A stretch of DNA of 64,000 nt, taken from Aquarana catesbeiana. Lineage: Eukaryota; Chordata; Amphibia; Anura; Ranidae. The position numbers and the translations under genes were made by a program. Positions 41,895-52,499 of the stretch are shown one piece after another (position 1 is the first letter of the stretch; every line of letters begins with the position of its first letter). Below the pieces are notes generated by a model. It saw only the letters and a list, made by a program, of their open reading frames with translations. It was not told where the DNA came from and searched no databases. The stretch spans positions 92,293,303-92,357,302 of the forward strand of contig NC_133325.1 in NCBI RefSeq assembly GCF_042186555.1. The letters are read 5' to 3'.

Positions 41895-42312
41895 CCCCCC
41901 TATCATTGTCATTGTTCCCCCACCCCTGTGTCATTGTCTCCCATCTCTTCCCCCCCCCCCCCCGGTATCATTGTCGTCCCCCCCCATATCATTTTCCCAT
42001 CTCCCCCCCCCCCCCTGTATCATTGTCGTCGTCCCCCCCCCCCCCATATCATTGTCCCCTCTCTCCCCCCCCCTCCCCCTATCATTGTCCCCTCTCCTCT
42101 CCCCCTCCCCCTATCATTGTCCCCTCTCCTCTCCCCCCTCCCCCTATCATTGTCCCCTCTCCTCTCCCCCTCCCCCTATCATTGTCCCCTCTCCTCTCCC
42201 CCCCCCCCCTATCATTGCCCCCTCTCCTCTCCCCCCCCCTATCATTGTCCCCTCTCCTCTCCCCCCCCCCCTCCCCCCTCCCCCCTCCCCCTATCATTGT
42301 CCCCTATCCCCC
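41895..42312. repeat. C-rich minisatellite with TATCATTGTC anchor
   Basis: Repeated CCCCTATCATTGTCCCCTCT units with runs of 7-14 C, longest units near 41,950-42,060, most regular units near 42,075-42,290. The strand is almost purely pyrimidine for over 200 bp. Open frames rich in Pro, Ser and Leu arise from the repeat and are not a gene. The complementary G-runs could form quadruplexes. Confidence 0.92.
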
Positions 42313-42599
42313 CCACTTGTATATACAGGAACAAAGTATCCTGGGATCAAAGTACACCCAGATTAATACATTTTATGATCCTGTCTTCCTCCATGGCCTT
42401 GGTAATCCTCCTCCATCCAGTTCTAGCCAGCCCCGTCTTTTCTTTAGGACAGGTAACCTGATCATGTACTCCTCTCCTGCACCTGTTATCGCTATAATCT
42501 GCTGTGTAATGGGGATCTGTCAGTCTGTTCTGCAGGATAAGGTGTAATGGCGTCTGTACCATGAGGAAGATGACGGCATTTTATTGCTGCCGATTCACG

Positions 42600-43025
42600 A
42601 TTAAGTCTTCTATTCTAGTCTATCACTCTATCGGATAGGAAGAACTCGTGGACAATAATGTGATCTGTTGATATTACACACCTGGGGGAAGGAAGCTGAT
42701 TTCCATTAATAGTTGGCAGATACAAACATAGGTTCAGTCGTGTCTCGGTTTCCACCGTCCAATATCCTAATCCAATCAAAATGCCGTGGCATGTATGGCC
42801 AAATCCGGAGTGCTGATTCATTCACAAACATTTTACGCCCTGGTCAATTGACTGTTGCTTGAATTTGATCTAAACTGATCAGGAGAAAAGTTGTGGACAG
42901 GCAATCGATGTCAGATTTGATCATCCTGATCACACAGCATATTGGTTGGATAATACAGTGTGTATGGTCCACGTATGGAATAATGGCTCCTGCGCATAAA
43001 TGTAGCGGGCGAGGGTCAATTTGCA
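42600..43025. repeat. Diverged dispersed repeat, copy A
   Basis: Shares ordered words with 43,470-43,860: TTTCCACCGTCCAATATCCT, TTGATCTAAACTGATCAGGA and CAGGCAATCGAT. Probably one old element present twice with the hAT MITE 43,104 between them. Confidence 0.5.
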
Positions 43026-43103
43026 CATGCCCCCTTTAAAAAAAAAAAAAAGGGATGAGCCAGGCCTTGTTGCCCTCTAATGACTGGGGTATACCAGCGC
43101 AAA

Positions 43104-43350
43104 CAGGGGCGGACTGACAACTCATGGGGCCCCTGCTAAATAGGAGATTATGGGGCCCCCGGGCAATAGGAGATTACACACACACACTCTGAAAAGGTAC
43201 TGGAGAGGTGGGGCAGCTATGATCTTGGGATTTTTTTAAAACACAGATTTTTACATACTGTCCCTGGTTTTATTGAGGCTGGCAACCCTGATGGGGGCCC
43301 TTAGTGGCATAGGGCCCTCGGGCAGTGCCCGAATGGTCAGTCCGCCCCTG
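43104..43350. mobile_element. hAT-type MITE, CAGGGGCGGACTGAC family
   Basis: 247 bp from CAGGGGCGGACTGACAACTC to GGTCAGTCCGCCCCTG, flanked by AGCGCAAA (43,096-43,103) and AGTGCAAA (43,351-43,358), one mismatch. Sub-terminal GGGGCCCCTGC-type words appear near both ends. An (CA)n tract lies at 43,174-43,187. Confidence 0.9.
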
Positions 43351-43469
43351 AGTGCAAAAGAACAGAGGGGGCGTACCAGCCTAGTGCATTATCCCGGGGG
43401 TACTTTATTATATGAAGGAAGTGTGTGACCATCAGAAAGGATAATAAATTGATGAAATTTTATCAACAC

Positions 43470-43860
43470 GTTTTCTATGGTGTAATGGTGGACATACGTG
43501 GTTCAGTAATATTTTTTTTTCTGATCGATCTTTCAAAAGAATACCTTATAGTCTACAACCCATTTCAACGAGGTCACACAAGTGGGATTCGAGTTATGAT
43601 TGTAAATTCCGATCATCTCTTATCAATCACATTTGTTTCCACCATTCAGTCTCCTAATCTGGATGTAGTACAATTGTATTCGTGAACAGAGTATCTCAGT
43701 GCTGCTAATCAATGCCAAACATGATTCCTCCTGGCCAATTAAACTCCGTTTGATTGTATCTGGTCTAAATTGATCAGAAGGGGAATTATGGTTATTCGAT
43801 TGTTTTAATTGAATTGCACATCGTAAAGTCAAAGCATGTGTGGTTACCATTTAGTATGGA
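43470..43860. repeat. Diverged dispersed repeat, copy B
   Basis: TTTCCACCATTCAGTCTCCT, GGTCTAAATTGATCAGAAGG and GTTATTCGATTG parallel copy A at 42,600-43,025. Boundaries uncertain. Confidence 0.5.
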
Positions 43861-44019
43861 GAATGTGGTACCAAGCCAAATATTTGAAGAGCGTTTTCCC
43901 ATAAATATTGATCTATGGATGATTGAGGTCTTATCTTATGCTGTCTAATAAGCAAGTTCTCACATTTGGCACCATTGTACTGAACTGTCCAAGTCTGTCC
44001 CTTGCTGGTCTGTGCTCAC

Positions 44020-44441
44020 ACTTTTACATTATGATGTCAACCAGATCACTGTAAACCTTGTATACATCGCATACTAGCTCATTATGAAATACTTGCCTTA
44101 AATCGAAGTTGTTGCAGGGGTCCCCGTACACCGTTGTGACTGGCGACATGTCTCCCGGAGTTATTTCCAGATTTTTGGGCTTCGTTTTGTGAATGGTCGG
44201 AGCCGCAATAATGTCACTCCCACACATGCACATGGGAGCTGCTGGGCACGGCCGCTGAAGAAATGGCAGGGGCTAGACATTTCTTCAATGTGCATGTGCC
44301 GATGACGTTGGTGCAAGCGTATATGGTAAATATCTCCTAAACCAAGCAGGTTTAGGAGATATTTCCAGTACCTACAGGTATACTCTATTATAGGCTTACC
44401 TGAAGGTACAAGTGGTGTGACAGGGTTTACAAGCACTTTAA
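44020..44441. mobile_element. TTAA-bounded MITE, AGTGGTTGTAAACCC family, copy 1
   Basis: Right half ends CAGGGTTTACAAGCACT at TTAA (44,438-44,441) and shares CTAAACCAAGCAGGTTTAGG (an internal palindrome), ATTATAGGCTTACCTG and ACAAGTGGTGTGACAGGG with the complete copies at 48,451 and 49,941. The left terminus (TCACTGTAAACCTTG at 44,046) is eroded. Confidence 0.7.
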
Positions 44442-44490
44442 CGTGGTTAAGACTGAAGTTTGTTTACTGTCATGCATGAAGGTAAAAAAC

Positions 44491-44743
44491 TAGTGATGCA
44501 CCGAATTTTCAGCGGCCGGAAAGGAAATCTTGCCGGAAATGGGGGCTGCGCCCAGTCTCTGGCCATCTCCTGTGCCGCGTCCCCAGTCTCTGGCCATCTC
44601 CTGTGCCGCGTCCCCAGTCTCTGGCCATCTCCTGTACAAAAATATTTTTAAAAACAGTCACTTTCAGTATCGGTTTCTGGACCAAAGAAGATTTATTTGC
44701 AGTATCGGTTTCAGCACCAAAAGACCCATTCGGTGCATCCCTA
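44491..44743. mobile_element. hAT-type MITE, TAGTGATGCACCGAAT family
   Basis: 253 bp from TAGTGATGCACCGAATTTTC to CATTCGGTGCATCCCTA. Flanks TAAAAAAC (44,483-44,490) and CAAAAAAC (44,744-44,751) form an 8-bp duplication with one mismatch. Three tandem copies of a unit containing AGTCTCTGGCCATCTCCTGT lie at 44,555-44,635. Confidence 0.9.
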
Positions 44744-44924
44744 CAAAAAACCTTTCAATGTGCAGCTCCCCCCCCCCCCCCCCAAGCCCAATCTTCATCC
44801 AGCGATGTGCATGAGAGCCAAGGCTTTCCCGGGTCTCTTGCTCCTCATTGGCTAGGATGCAGGAGCCATTGGCTCCTGCTGTCAATCACAGGCAGGAGCG
44901 GCAGACGGGCTAAGCTGGTGTTCT

Positions 44925-45435
44925 ATTGAGAAATAGAACACCAGCCGCCGATGGGCATGCACAATAACAAATGTCACTCCAGCTGATATGTTGATCAGCT
45001 GGTGTAACGTCAACGCAGTGCATGCGCAGATCGTTGGAGGCATTATTTGACGATCTAAGCGCTGAGGGACAATGTAATAGTCGGATTCTGCCTCGCTATT
45101 GCGGAATGGGTTGTGGGTGCGTTTTTTTTTTTTTTTTTAACCTGCCCTTACACACAGCCAAAACACGCATTTTATCACAATGAACCCACCGTTCAATACA
45201 GGCAAAACCCGCCCCGCAAATGGTGAGGCAGAATCTAACAAGTATGTTCTCCCTCCGCTGTTTGCATAGCGTTGGATAATGCCTCCAATGTGCGCATGCA
45301 CTGTGTTGAAGTCACGCCAGCTGATCAACATATCAGCTGGAGTGATGTTTGTTACTGCGCATGCGCAGACCCATCAGAGGCATTTTCCATGGTGGGGGCA
45401 TTTCTCGTTAGAACACCAGCTCCATCTTATGTACA
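44925..45435. repeat. Imperfect palindrome of about 510 bp
   Basis: Left arm AACACCAGCCGCCGATGGGC, CAGCTGATATGTTGATCAGC and GTGCATGCGCAGATC pairs with right arm GTGCGCATGCACTG, GCTGATCAACATATCAGCTG and CGTTAGAACACCAGC. The inner part contains GATTCTGCCTCGCTATTGCGG against CCGCAAATGGTGAGGCAGAATC. A poly(T) of 19 sits near the axis. Nonautonomous foldback element likely; no target duplication resolved. Confidence 0.75.
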
Positions 45436-45610
45436 CTGAGCTGGTCAGGAGTGAGCAAGCAGCTCACTATGGGGGGCACTTGACGAGGGGGAGGGGCCCA
45501 GAGCGCTGGCAGGGGACCCAAGAAGAGGAGGCTCTGGGCTGCTTTGTGCAAAATCATTACACAGAACAGGCAAGTATAACACGTTTGTAAAATATATATT
45601 TTATAACGCT
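45436..45610. repeat. Dispersed repeat, GCWCTGKGCAAAAYC tail family, copy 1
   Basis: GGGCACTTGACGAGGGGG, GGCAGGGGACCCAAGAAG, GGCTGCTTTGTGCAAAATCA and ACACAGAACAGGCAAGTATA recur in order at 59,170-59,530, 61,615-62,000 and 62,060-62,490. Element class unknown. Confidence 0.65.
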
Positions 45611-45654
45611 CTAAAAGTATGGGATTTTTTATTTTTGTCTCAATCGTACTTGCC

Positions 45655-45830
45655 TAGGTGAATGTGGCATTGGTCTGATGCTGCATCTGTCCCCCCTGCT
45701 GGCTCTAACACTGAGAACCGAGCGATCAAACGCCGCTCATTGCTCGGTTCTCGCAGCTCCCTGCTCACAGGAAGTCAGATCCACAGCGGAAGTACAGCCA
45801 AATGAGCTTTGGTTGTACTTCTCTAACATG
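45655..45830. repeat. Dispersed repeat, CTGATGCTGCATCTGTCCCC family, copy 2
   Basis: GTCTGATGCTGCATCTGTCC, ACTGAGAACCGAGCGATC, GAAGTACAGCCAAATGAGCT and TTGTACTTCTC match 18,975-19,395 but most of the middle is deleted. Confidence 0.75.
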
Positions 45831-46084
45831 GAAGGCTGTTTAGAGGCAGAAAGTCGCGCTCCATTAATTGTGGCATTTTTGACACCCAGTGTACATGAGG
45901 CCTAAGTCTAATCTGCATACTTGTTCCAGGTCAATGACTTAATGTACTGAGTCCTCTGTATCATCAGGCAGGGATAGGATGACGTATTTTTGGGAGGAGA
46001 GGCCACCAAGGGGACACTTCTAAGAAGGAGCAACTAATGCTAGTGAGGGACTCTGTGCGATAGAAACAGGTAAGTATATAAATT

Positions 46085-46680
46085 CTTCTTTTTTTTTTTT
46101 TTTTTTTTTTTTTATTGAGTCTAGTGGTGCTTTAAGCTCCTAGAAGCTGCATTTTTTTTTCTGTTCCTAGAGGCTAAATGGTGTTCTGTGTGTCCATTTA
46201 TTTATTTTTTTTACTACTTTAAGTTTATAGCTTTTTTTTTTTTTGAGCTTCAGCATCTCTAGGAACAGAAAAAAAATAGTTTTTGTAGAGTTTCTTGGAG
46301 CTTTTTTCCAGAAGGAATGCTCAAATGCTGCTAATGGCGTTTTGGGCTTTTTTTTTTCTTTTCTTTTACTGCAAAAAATGCTAATCGAATGCTTCTTAAA
46401 TGCAACTACAAAGAGCTATTACCAGCAATTTTTATCCAGCATCTTTTTTAGCTCTAGTGTGCATGGAGCCTTTAAAAAAAAATATCCTTGGCAAATCTTT
46501 TTTTTTTTTTATTGGATGCAAAAAACCCTTTACAATCACTTTAACGTCTGTGGCTGGCCTAGGTTTTGGTATGTGAATATTCTGTGCATATAAATGTTAC
46601 TTTGTTTGTAGTTTGTGTGTGTGATCACTTTGTAGTTCTTTTTTATTTTTTTTTTTTTTTTTTTTTTTTTTACTGATCCG
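46085..46680. repeat. Low-complexity T-rich interval
   Basis: Long T tracts at 46,086-46,113, 46,497-46,510 and 46,637-46,671 separate short unassigned segments. TTCTGTTCCTAGAGG at 46,158 and CATCTCTAGGAACAGAAA at 46,252 form an inverted repeat, so another degraded foldback MITE may be present; its ends were not resolved. Confidence 0.55.
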
Positions 46681-47230
46681 TATCTATTGGGTAAGCTGAT
46701 ACTTGCTTACTTTTATTTTGATTCTGTTGAGTTTTGTTCCCTTTTTCTAATTCCCTCTACAGAGTGCCCTTTCTCTGGCTGAACATGCCTTCCTGGCTGC
46801 TGAATCGGCCTTTGTAATGTGTCCTTTACACTCGGGTTCTCCATTCTCACAGCCGAGCTGAAAAGGAGGAATAAACAAATCAAATGGTTATTTGTTTTAT
46901 AGACTTAATCTTACAGAATTTGGCTTGCTACTATTTTATTACTTTTTAAGGCCTCATGCACACTGGACCTTATAAATACCGGTAGCTGTAGAATGAGTTT
47001 TGTAGTGTTTTTGCAGTAGGTTATTTCAGTTTTTTGTTTGTTTGTAGCTTTGGCAAAACTATACTTCCACAAAAGCTTTTGACTCAAACGCTGATGAACA
47101 CCAAATAGCTGCGTTTTTCAGGCTGAAAACTCCTCTTAAGGCCCCTTTCACACTTGTGCGACTTGTCCTGCGATGTCGCATGACAAGTCATACCCCCATG
47201 ATTTCCTATGAGTACTGTTCATATCTGTGT
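46681..47230. other. No gene recognised; TTCACAC-type MITE ends
   Basis: AAGGCCTCATGCACACTGGA near 46,949 and AAGGCCCCTTTCACACTTGT near 47,138 are start-like ends of two TTCACAC-type MITEs, without partners identified. Confidence 0.45.
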
Positions 47231-47238
47231 GACCTTAA

Positions 47239-48450
47239 CCACTTGCTGACCAGTCGCTGTACGGTGGCTCGTGCATGATGCGGGAGCGTGCCTGCGGTTC
47301 GGGTGGACTCCATGTCTGCCGGCGGCCTGCGATCGCCTAGTACAGAGGCAAAAATGGGGATCTGCCTTTGTAAACAAGGCGGATCCCCATTCTGACAGGG
47401 AGACATGTCAGCTGTTTCCAGTGATCGGGAACAGTGATCTGTCATGTCCCAGTGAGCCCATCCCTCCCTACGGTTAGACCATGCTGAGAGAACAGTTAAC
47501 CCCTTCCCTGCCAGTGTCCTTTTTACATTGATCAGTGCATTTGTATAGCTCTGATTAATGTACTAATGTCACTGGTCCCCAAAAAGTGTTATTTGGGGTC
47601 AGATTTGTCTGCCGCAATGTCGCAGTCCTCCTAAAAATCGCAGAGCACCAACCTTACTAGTAAAAATAGGGCTGTGGAAATTAAAGATTAATTCCTCGAT
47701 TAATCTTTAATTTTTTTGATCAGTGGGCTGCCTGCCCTGGGGCCGCTTTGGGCCAAGCTGTGGCTGCAGCGCTCCGCCCTCCTTCTAGATCAGCTCGTGT
47801 TATAGACTCAGTGTTCTGTCTATCACACGACCTGATCTAGGAGGAGGGCGGGACTTTTCTCACTGTGCGGCCAAAGTTTTCACACTCAGCTCCGGGACAC
47901 ACGGCGGGAGATGCCAGCAGACTGTGTAATCCAGGCACTGACTACAGTGAGGCTGCGATTATGGGCAATGTGAGGCTGCGATTATGGGCACGGTGACGTC
48001 CTAGCCATGCCCCGCTATGTCCGGCTTTGGTCGTTGCCATAACAACGGTGCTAAATCAGCTAAAAGTAGTTGGATCTGTATGTGCGATTAATCGAACACG
48101 AAAATTTTAATCAGTAACAGCCCTAAAAGTCCCTAAATCTATCCCATAGTTTGTAGACACGATAATTTTCAATATACACGTATTGCAAATTTTTTTTTTT
48201 TTTTTTTTTAACCAGAAACATGTAGCATACATATCAGCCCAAACTGATAAATACTACAATACGTTTTTTCAAAATTGTCAGATTTTTTTTTTTTTTTGTA
48301 GCGCAAAAAATAAAAACCGCAGAGGTGATCAAATGCCACCGAAAGAAAGCTCTATTTGTGGGGGAAAAAAAAGACAAATTTTGTTTGGGTACAGCGTCGC
48401 TTTAAAGTGACGCAGTGCCGTATCGCAAAAATGACCCGGTTCTTGACTAT
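47239..48450 (-). mobile_element. TTAA-flanked repeat family, copy split by a hAT element
   Basis: Begins CCACTTGCTGACCAGTCGCT after TTAA (47,235-47,238). The conserved block is at 48,320-48,370 in reverse (ATGCCACCGAAAGAAAGCTC) and the far end near 48,440 is cut by the MITE at 48,451. A hAT element at 47,667-48,125 interrupts it. T-rich stretches at 48,190-48,210 and 48,283-48,298. Confidence 0.82.
47667..48125. mobile_element. hAT-type MITE, TAGGGCTGTGGAAATTAA family
   Basis: From TAGGGCTGTGGAAATTAAAG to GTAACAGCCCTA, 459 bp, with sub-terminal ATTAATC words (TCGATTAATC near the left, GCGATTAATCG near the right). The expected 8-bp duplication was not clear (AGTAAAAA versus AAAGTCCC). Confidence 0.7.
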
Positions 48451-48914
48451 TTAAAGTGGTTGTAAACCCTTGTTTACAACTTTGTTACAGGTAAGCCTAT
48501 AATAAGGCTTACCTGTAGCTAACAAGGATATCTCCTAAACCTGCATGGTTTAGGAGACATCCCTGTATTTGCCGACGTCATGCGGCACATGCACACTTAA
48601 GACAACTGAAGCAATGGCGCTATATGCCATTGCTTCAGTTGTACTGTGCCATTCCCACGTAGAGTGACGTCATTGTGGCTCCAGATAATTACAGCGCTGG
48701 AGTCGCGATACCCGGAAGTCACTCTGGGACAACATGTCGTAGGGGGAGACGTGGGCCTATGCGGGGGGCTTCGATCTGAGGTAAGTACCGTAATTCATAA
48801 TTAGCTAGTATGCTATGCATACTAGCTAATTATGCCTTTGTCTTGCAGGGTTTTATGTTTTTTCATTTTTTTTTTTTTTTTTTTTTTTTTGCTGAGGGTT
48901 TACTTCCTCTTTAA
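48451..48914. mobile_element. TTAA-bounded MITE, AGTGGTTGTAAACCC family, copy 2
   Basis: TTAAAGTGGTTGTAAACCCT at the left, GAGGGTTTACTTCCTCTTTAA at the right. It carries internal hairpins TCTCCTAAACC/GGTTTAGGAGA, AAGGCTTACC and CTAGTATGCTATGCATACTAG, plus a T tract of 24 at 48,867. TTAA at both ends could be its target duplication. Confidence 0.8.
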
Positions 48915-49620
48915 AGTAGTCCCTGCACTACTTTGGTGTGACTTTGATGCCACTTGAGGTCCATAGACCTCAAGGTTTCACAGGCCTTGCTTCAAGTTGT
49001 ATCTCTTTCAGGTTGCACAGGTGTGAAATGGGCCTAAAACCCACTAGTTCTGGGATTTTTCCCCAGACAGGAAAGACCTCTGTCAAAAAATGCCTGAAGC
49101 CAAAAACAGCAGCGGTTAAAAAAAAAAAAAAATCCAGTATGTGTGAGACCTAAATATCGGCGTTATTTTTCAGCTTCTTGGCCCATTGTGGTGTGACTGT
49201 TGTGATGTCCCCTGGGGCAGTACAGCATAGAGTTAATGTGTACATGTGTAGAGATGACAAATGCTGTTGGAATGAGGGCAGCAATCATGAGAAGAGCATT
49301 TTGTGGTCACTGGGGTGTGACAGGTTTGTCTGGCTTACAGGTTGCAGTTTGTTCTGCTTTTGTTTTTTTTGCTCGTTGGCCCCTATGTAGGTTTTCCTCA
49401 TTAATTGATCGAGACCCTTTTACCTAATTGGCGTATAATCATTTTCCTGTCATGTCACAGATCTCTGTACAATAGTGCTGTGTTAAGTGGTTGAAGCCTT
49501 TTACTTCTACTGCCCTGATTTCTTCTAATTGCCGGAGGATGTCACTTTGCTGTATGGGAGTTTCTTCGGGTGTGTCTAGGCTTGGCATTGATTGATTTGT
49601 TAATCAAATTATGACCAATA
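48915..49620. other. No gene recognised
   Basis: Unassigned DNA; ACAGGTGTGAAATGGGCCTAAA at 49,017 resembles a TTCACAC-type right end. Confidence 0.45.
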
Positions 49621-49940
49621 TCTCACCATGTGAAAACAAGTTTTTTTTTTTTTGTAGGGTGTTTCTGTCAATATTTGAGAGCTATTACAAGGTGTAAGGT
49701 CTGGAGCTTTCCTGTGAACAAGGTGTCACGGAGAAGGAATAGGAAAGGTCCTTTTAGGCCGCCTCTTCATGGCTTGCATTTGGAGATGTGGGGTGGCCCT
49801 GTTGGCAAACTTGCCATAAAAATGAAGGAGCCAGGTGGAAAATTGCTGCATCCTGTCAGATGCAGTTGTTTGGCTTTTCAGGCAGCATGTTGTGGCTGTG
49901 TGAATACCATGGTTGGCAGTAGATACTCCAATCGCTCTAT

Positions 49941-50387
49941 TTAAAGAGGTTGTAAACCTCCACCCAAAAAAACCCCCTGCAAGACAAGGCATAATGACCT
50001 AGTGTGCATCGCATTATGAAATGCTTGCTTCAGAACGATGGCCTGAAACGGCGTCGGCACGGAGAAAAATATTCTTCGGCACTTCGAGTACATGGCCGAC
50101 CTATCCCACTGGAATTACTTCCGGGTTCGTGGCTCCAGCACTGTGATTGGCCGGAGCTGCGATGAGGTCACTCCCCTGCATGCGCGTGGGAGCCACCGGT
50201 CACCACACGGGTCCTGAAGAAACTGCACCATCGGACTATCTCTTCAGTTTTGCATGTGTCGATGACGTCGGCAGCAGCTTATATACTGAATAATTCCTAA
50301 ACTGCAAGTTCAGGAGATATTCACAGTACCTATAATGAGGCTTCCTTGTAGGTACAAGTGGTGTAACAGGATTTACAACTACTTTAA
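49941..50387. mobile_element. TTAA-bounded MITE, AGTGGTTGTAAACCC family, copy 3
   Basis: TTAAAGAGGTTGTAAACCTC at the left (TTAA 49,941-49,944), GGATTTACAACTACTTTAA at the right (TTAA 50,384-50,387). Internal ACAAGGCATAATG and GGTACAAGTGGTGTAACAGG match copies at 44,020 and 48,451. Confidence 0.85.
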
Positions 50388-50910
50388 TCTATGCGTGTAT
50401 GGCTAGCTTTATTTGGTAGTCACTTGTCTTCTGTATATTTTGTCGTGCAATCTTCAGGTCTTGTAATCAACTTGTTTGACAATATTATATAATAATGCCT
50501 CTGGTTACAAGAATGTAAAATGTGACAGAACTGCATCATGAGGCTGTTGGGCCTTTACCTTCAGGGCGTTGATGATTCCATGGAGTATTTTCATACCTGT
50601 GTTGGGCAGATCTCTAAATGCAAGACATAAATGTCAATATATTGCCTCTTACCAGTACCTTGAATATGATTTTGGTTTCTTTTGGGTTTTTTTTTTTTTT
50701 TTTTTTTAACTTCTGCAAGTTCAGAAAATGCTTGTTGTCTTTAAAGTGGCACTTTCCCCATAACTTGATTAAAAAAAGTTCTTTAGCAAGGAACATGCAT
50801 TCTGCATTAACTGTGCCCCCAAAATTGGTGTGTGCTGTAAATTGCCTCTAGCATTGCTGCTGTTCTTGCTGGAGGCTGCCATTTTGCTGAAGCCCCAGCT
50901 GTAAATCATA
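50388..50910. other. No gene recognised
   Basis: Unassigned; a 21-bp T tract lies at 50,688-50,708. Confidence 0.45.
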
Positions 50911-50913
50911 AAG

Positions 50914-51240
50914 CAGCACAGTGGTGTAGTGGGTATCACTCTCGCCTAGGAAAAAGGGTCGCAGGTTCAAATCCCAACCACGACACTACCTGCCTGGAGT
51001 TTGCATGTTCTCCCTGTGCCTGCGTGGGTTTCCTCCGGGTACTCCAGTTTCCTCCCACACTCAAAAGACATGCTGGTAGGTTAATTGGCTTCCGTCTAAA
51101 TTGGCCCTAGTATATGAATGTGAGTTAGGGACCTTGGATTGTAAGCTCCTTGAGGGTAGGGACTGATGTGAATGTACAATGTATATGTAAAGCGCTGCAT
51201 AAATTGACGGTGCTATATAATATATAAGTATAATAATTAC
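50914..51240 (+). mobile_element. tRNA-headed SINE (V-SINE/DANA-like)
   Basis: A tRNA-derived head has an A-box-like GTGGTGTAGTGGGTATCAC and a B-box-like GGTTCAAATCCC spaced as in a pol III promoter. The body contains GTTTGCATGTTCTCCCTGTG, GTTTCCTCCGGGTACTCCAG and AAAGACATGCTGGTAGGTTA, as in vertebrate V-SINE elements. The tail contains GTAAGCTCCTTGAGGGTAGG and TAAAGCGCTGCATAAATTGA, like a CR1/L2-type 3' end, then a TATA-rich end. It copies itself with a LINE's enzymes. The tRNA-like head is not a gene for a tRNA. Family name is by recall of typical motifs. Confidence 0.85.
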
Positions 51241-51536
51241 CAGTTTCAAAGTTTGACTTGATTTGTGTCCTCAACCAAACGGTCAGTGTCTGGTGTCCAA
51301 ACTGATCACATGTGCAGCACTATGGCAGTTGCAGATCAAACAGAAGCAGCTTCTGTGGTTGTAAAGATAGGAGGGTTTAATTCCACTTTAAGGCTGTCAG
51401 CAGATTGGCCTCCAACTGTGGCAGTGCCTAAAAATGGAGAACTGAGCTTGTGCAGGGTGATGTTAAACATAGCTATACTTGCTAAAGGGACCAGCCTGAA
51501 GTGATCTAGCAGACTTTAAAAAAAGTGTGTTGTTTT

Positions 51537-51593
51537 TTTGTTGGTGGTTGTTGGTGGTTGTTGGTGGTTGTTGGTGGTTGTTGGTGGTTGTTG
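51537..51593. repeat. Tandem repeat (TTGGTGGTTG)n
   Basis: Five to six perfect copies of a 10-bp unit. On this strand it is a G/T-only stretch. Confidence 0.95.
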
Positions 51594-51604
51594 TTTTTTG
51601 TTAT

Positions 51605-52060
51605 GTAGATTCATACTTGGGTGGATGCAGCATCATACCGATGCTGTATCTGTCCCCTGCCACCTCTTCACTGAGAACCGAGCCACTGAGCACCGCCGAT
51701 GGCTCAGCAGTTCTCCCAGCTCCCTGAGCGGAGAGTTGCTGACTGTCAATCAGCAGCTCTCCTCTGTTCCTCCATGCTCACTGGAGCGCTGAGCTGTGGA
51801 GGGGGCAGGGAGTGACTGTCAGGTGTTTCAGCCTCAGTGAGCCACTATCAGTCTAGGCACCTGGTGGATCCAGACTTCCTAAGTCGTGATGACCCGGTGC
51901 CTGGACTGATTCCAGTGACGTCAACAGAGAGCGGACTTCAGACCACACTTTGCTGAAAACGGATCACAGGAGTGCAAAACAAATTGCACTCTTTTGAACC
52001 ATAGGAGAAGCTCAGCCTAAAAAGCTCAGGCTGGACTTCTGAAGTTTTTTGACTAAAGTT
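51605..52060. repeat. Dispersed repeat, CTGATGCTGCATCTGTCCCC family, copy 3
   Basis: CGATGCTGTATCTGTCCCCT, ACTGAGAACCGAGCC, GTGACGTCAACAGAGAGCGG, CACAGGAGTGCAAAACAAA and AGCTCAGGCTGGACTTCTG follow the order of 18,975-19,395. Confidence 0.8.
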
Positions 52061-52499
52061 CCACTTTAACTTCATTTGCACTTAACTAAAATCTCAAACA
52101 ATGTTTTCAGTTTTCCCAATTATCTTTTATGCAGTACAGAACACCTTGTTTAATAGGGAAGGAGGGGGGTGTTTTTAGTCCAAATACTTGGGTGGCAGTG
52201 CTGTTGCTGCCAGATTATCAGGTAAAAAGGTGAATTAATTAAAAAAACAAAAAAACAAAAAAAAAAACCCTTAAACTAGACTATTAAAATCCAAGGCCAT
52301 CACCGTGCCACATCCAAAACTCAAAGAAATCGAGAACTAAATGTTTAAAAATATATACACACATTTTACAAGGGGCCATGCCGAGGCTATAAATGATGGA
52401 AAGGTCATTCTAGGTTTATGAAATTAAGGCCATCATATTGTAGGTAAAAATAGTCTTCCATGATCAGATTCCCCTGCAGAACGCTACCCCTAGGTAGAT

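Noticed and set aside
41843..42547. Pro-rich 234-codon open frame
   Set aside because: Produced by the C-rich minisatellite; no start context, splice structure or protein similarity.
50914..50995. Possible tRNA gene (A and B boxes)
   Set aside because: The boxes are followed by a SINE body and LINE-like tail; no cloverleaf with a proper anticodon arm could be folded by eye.
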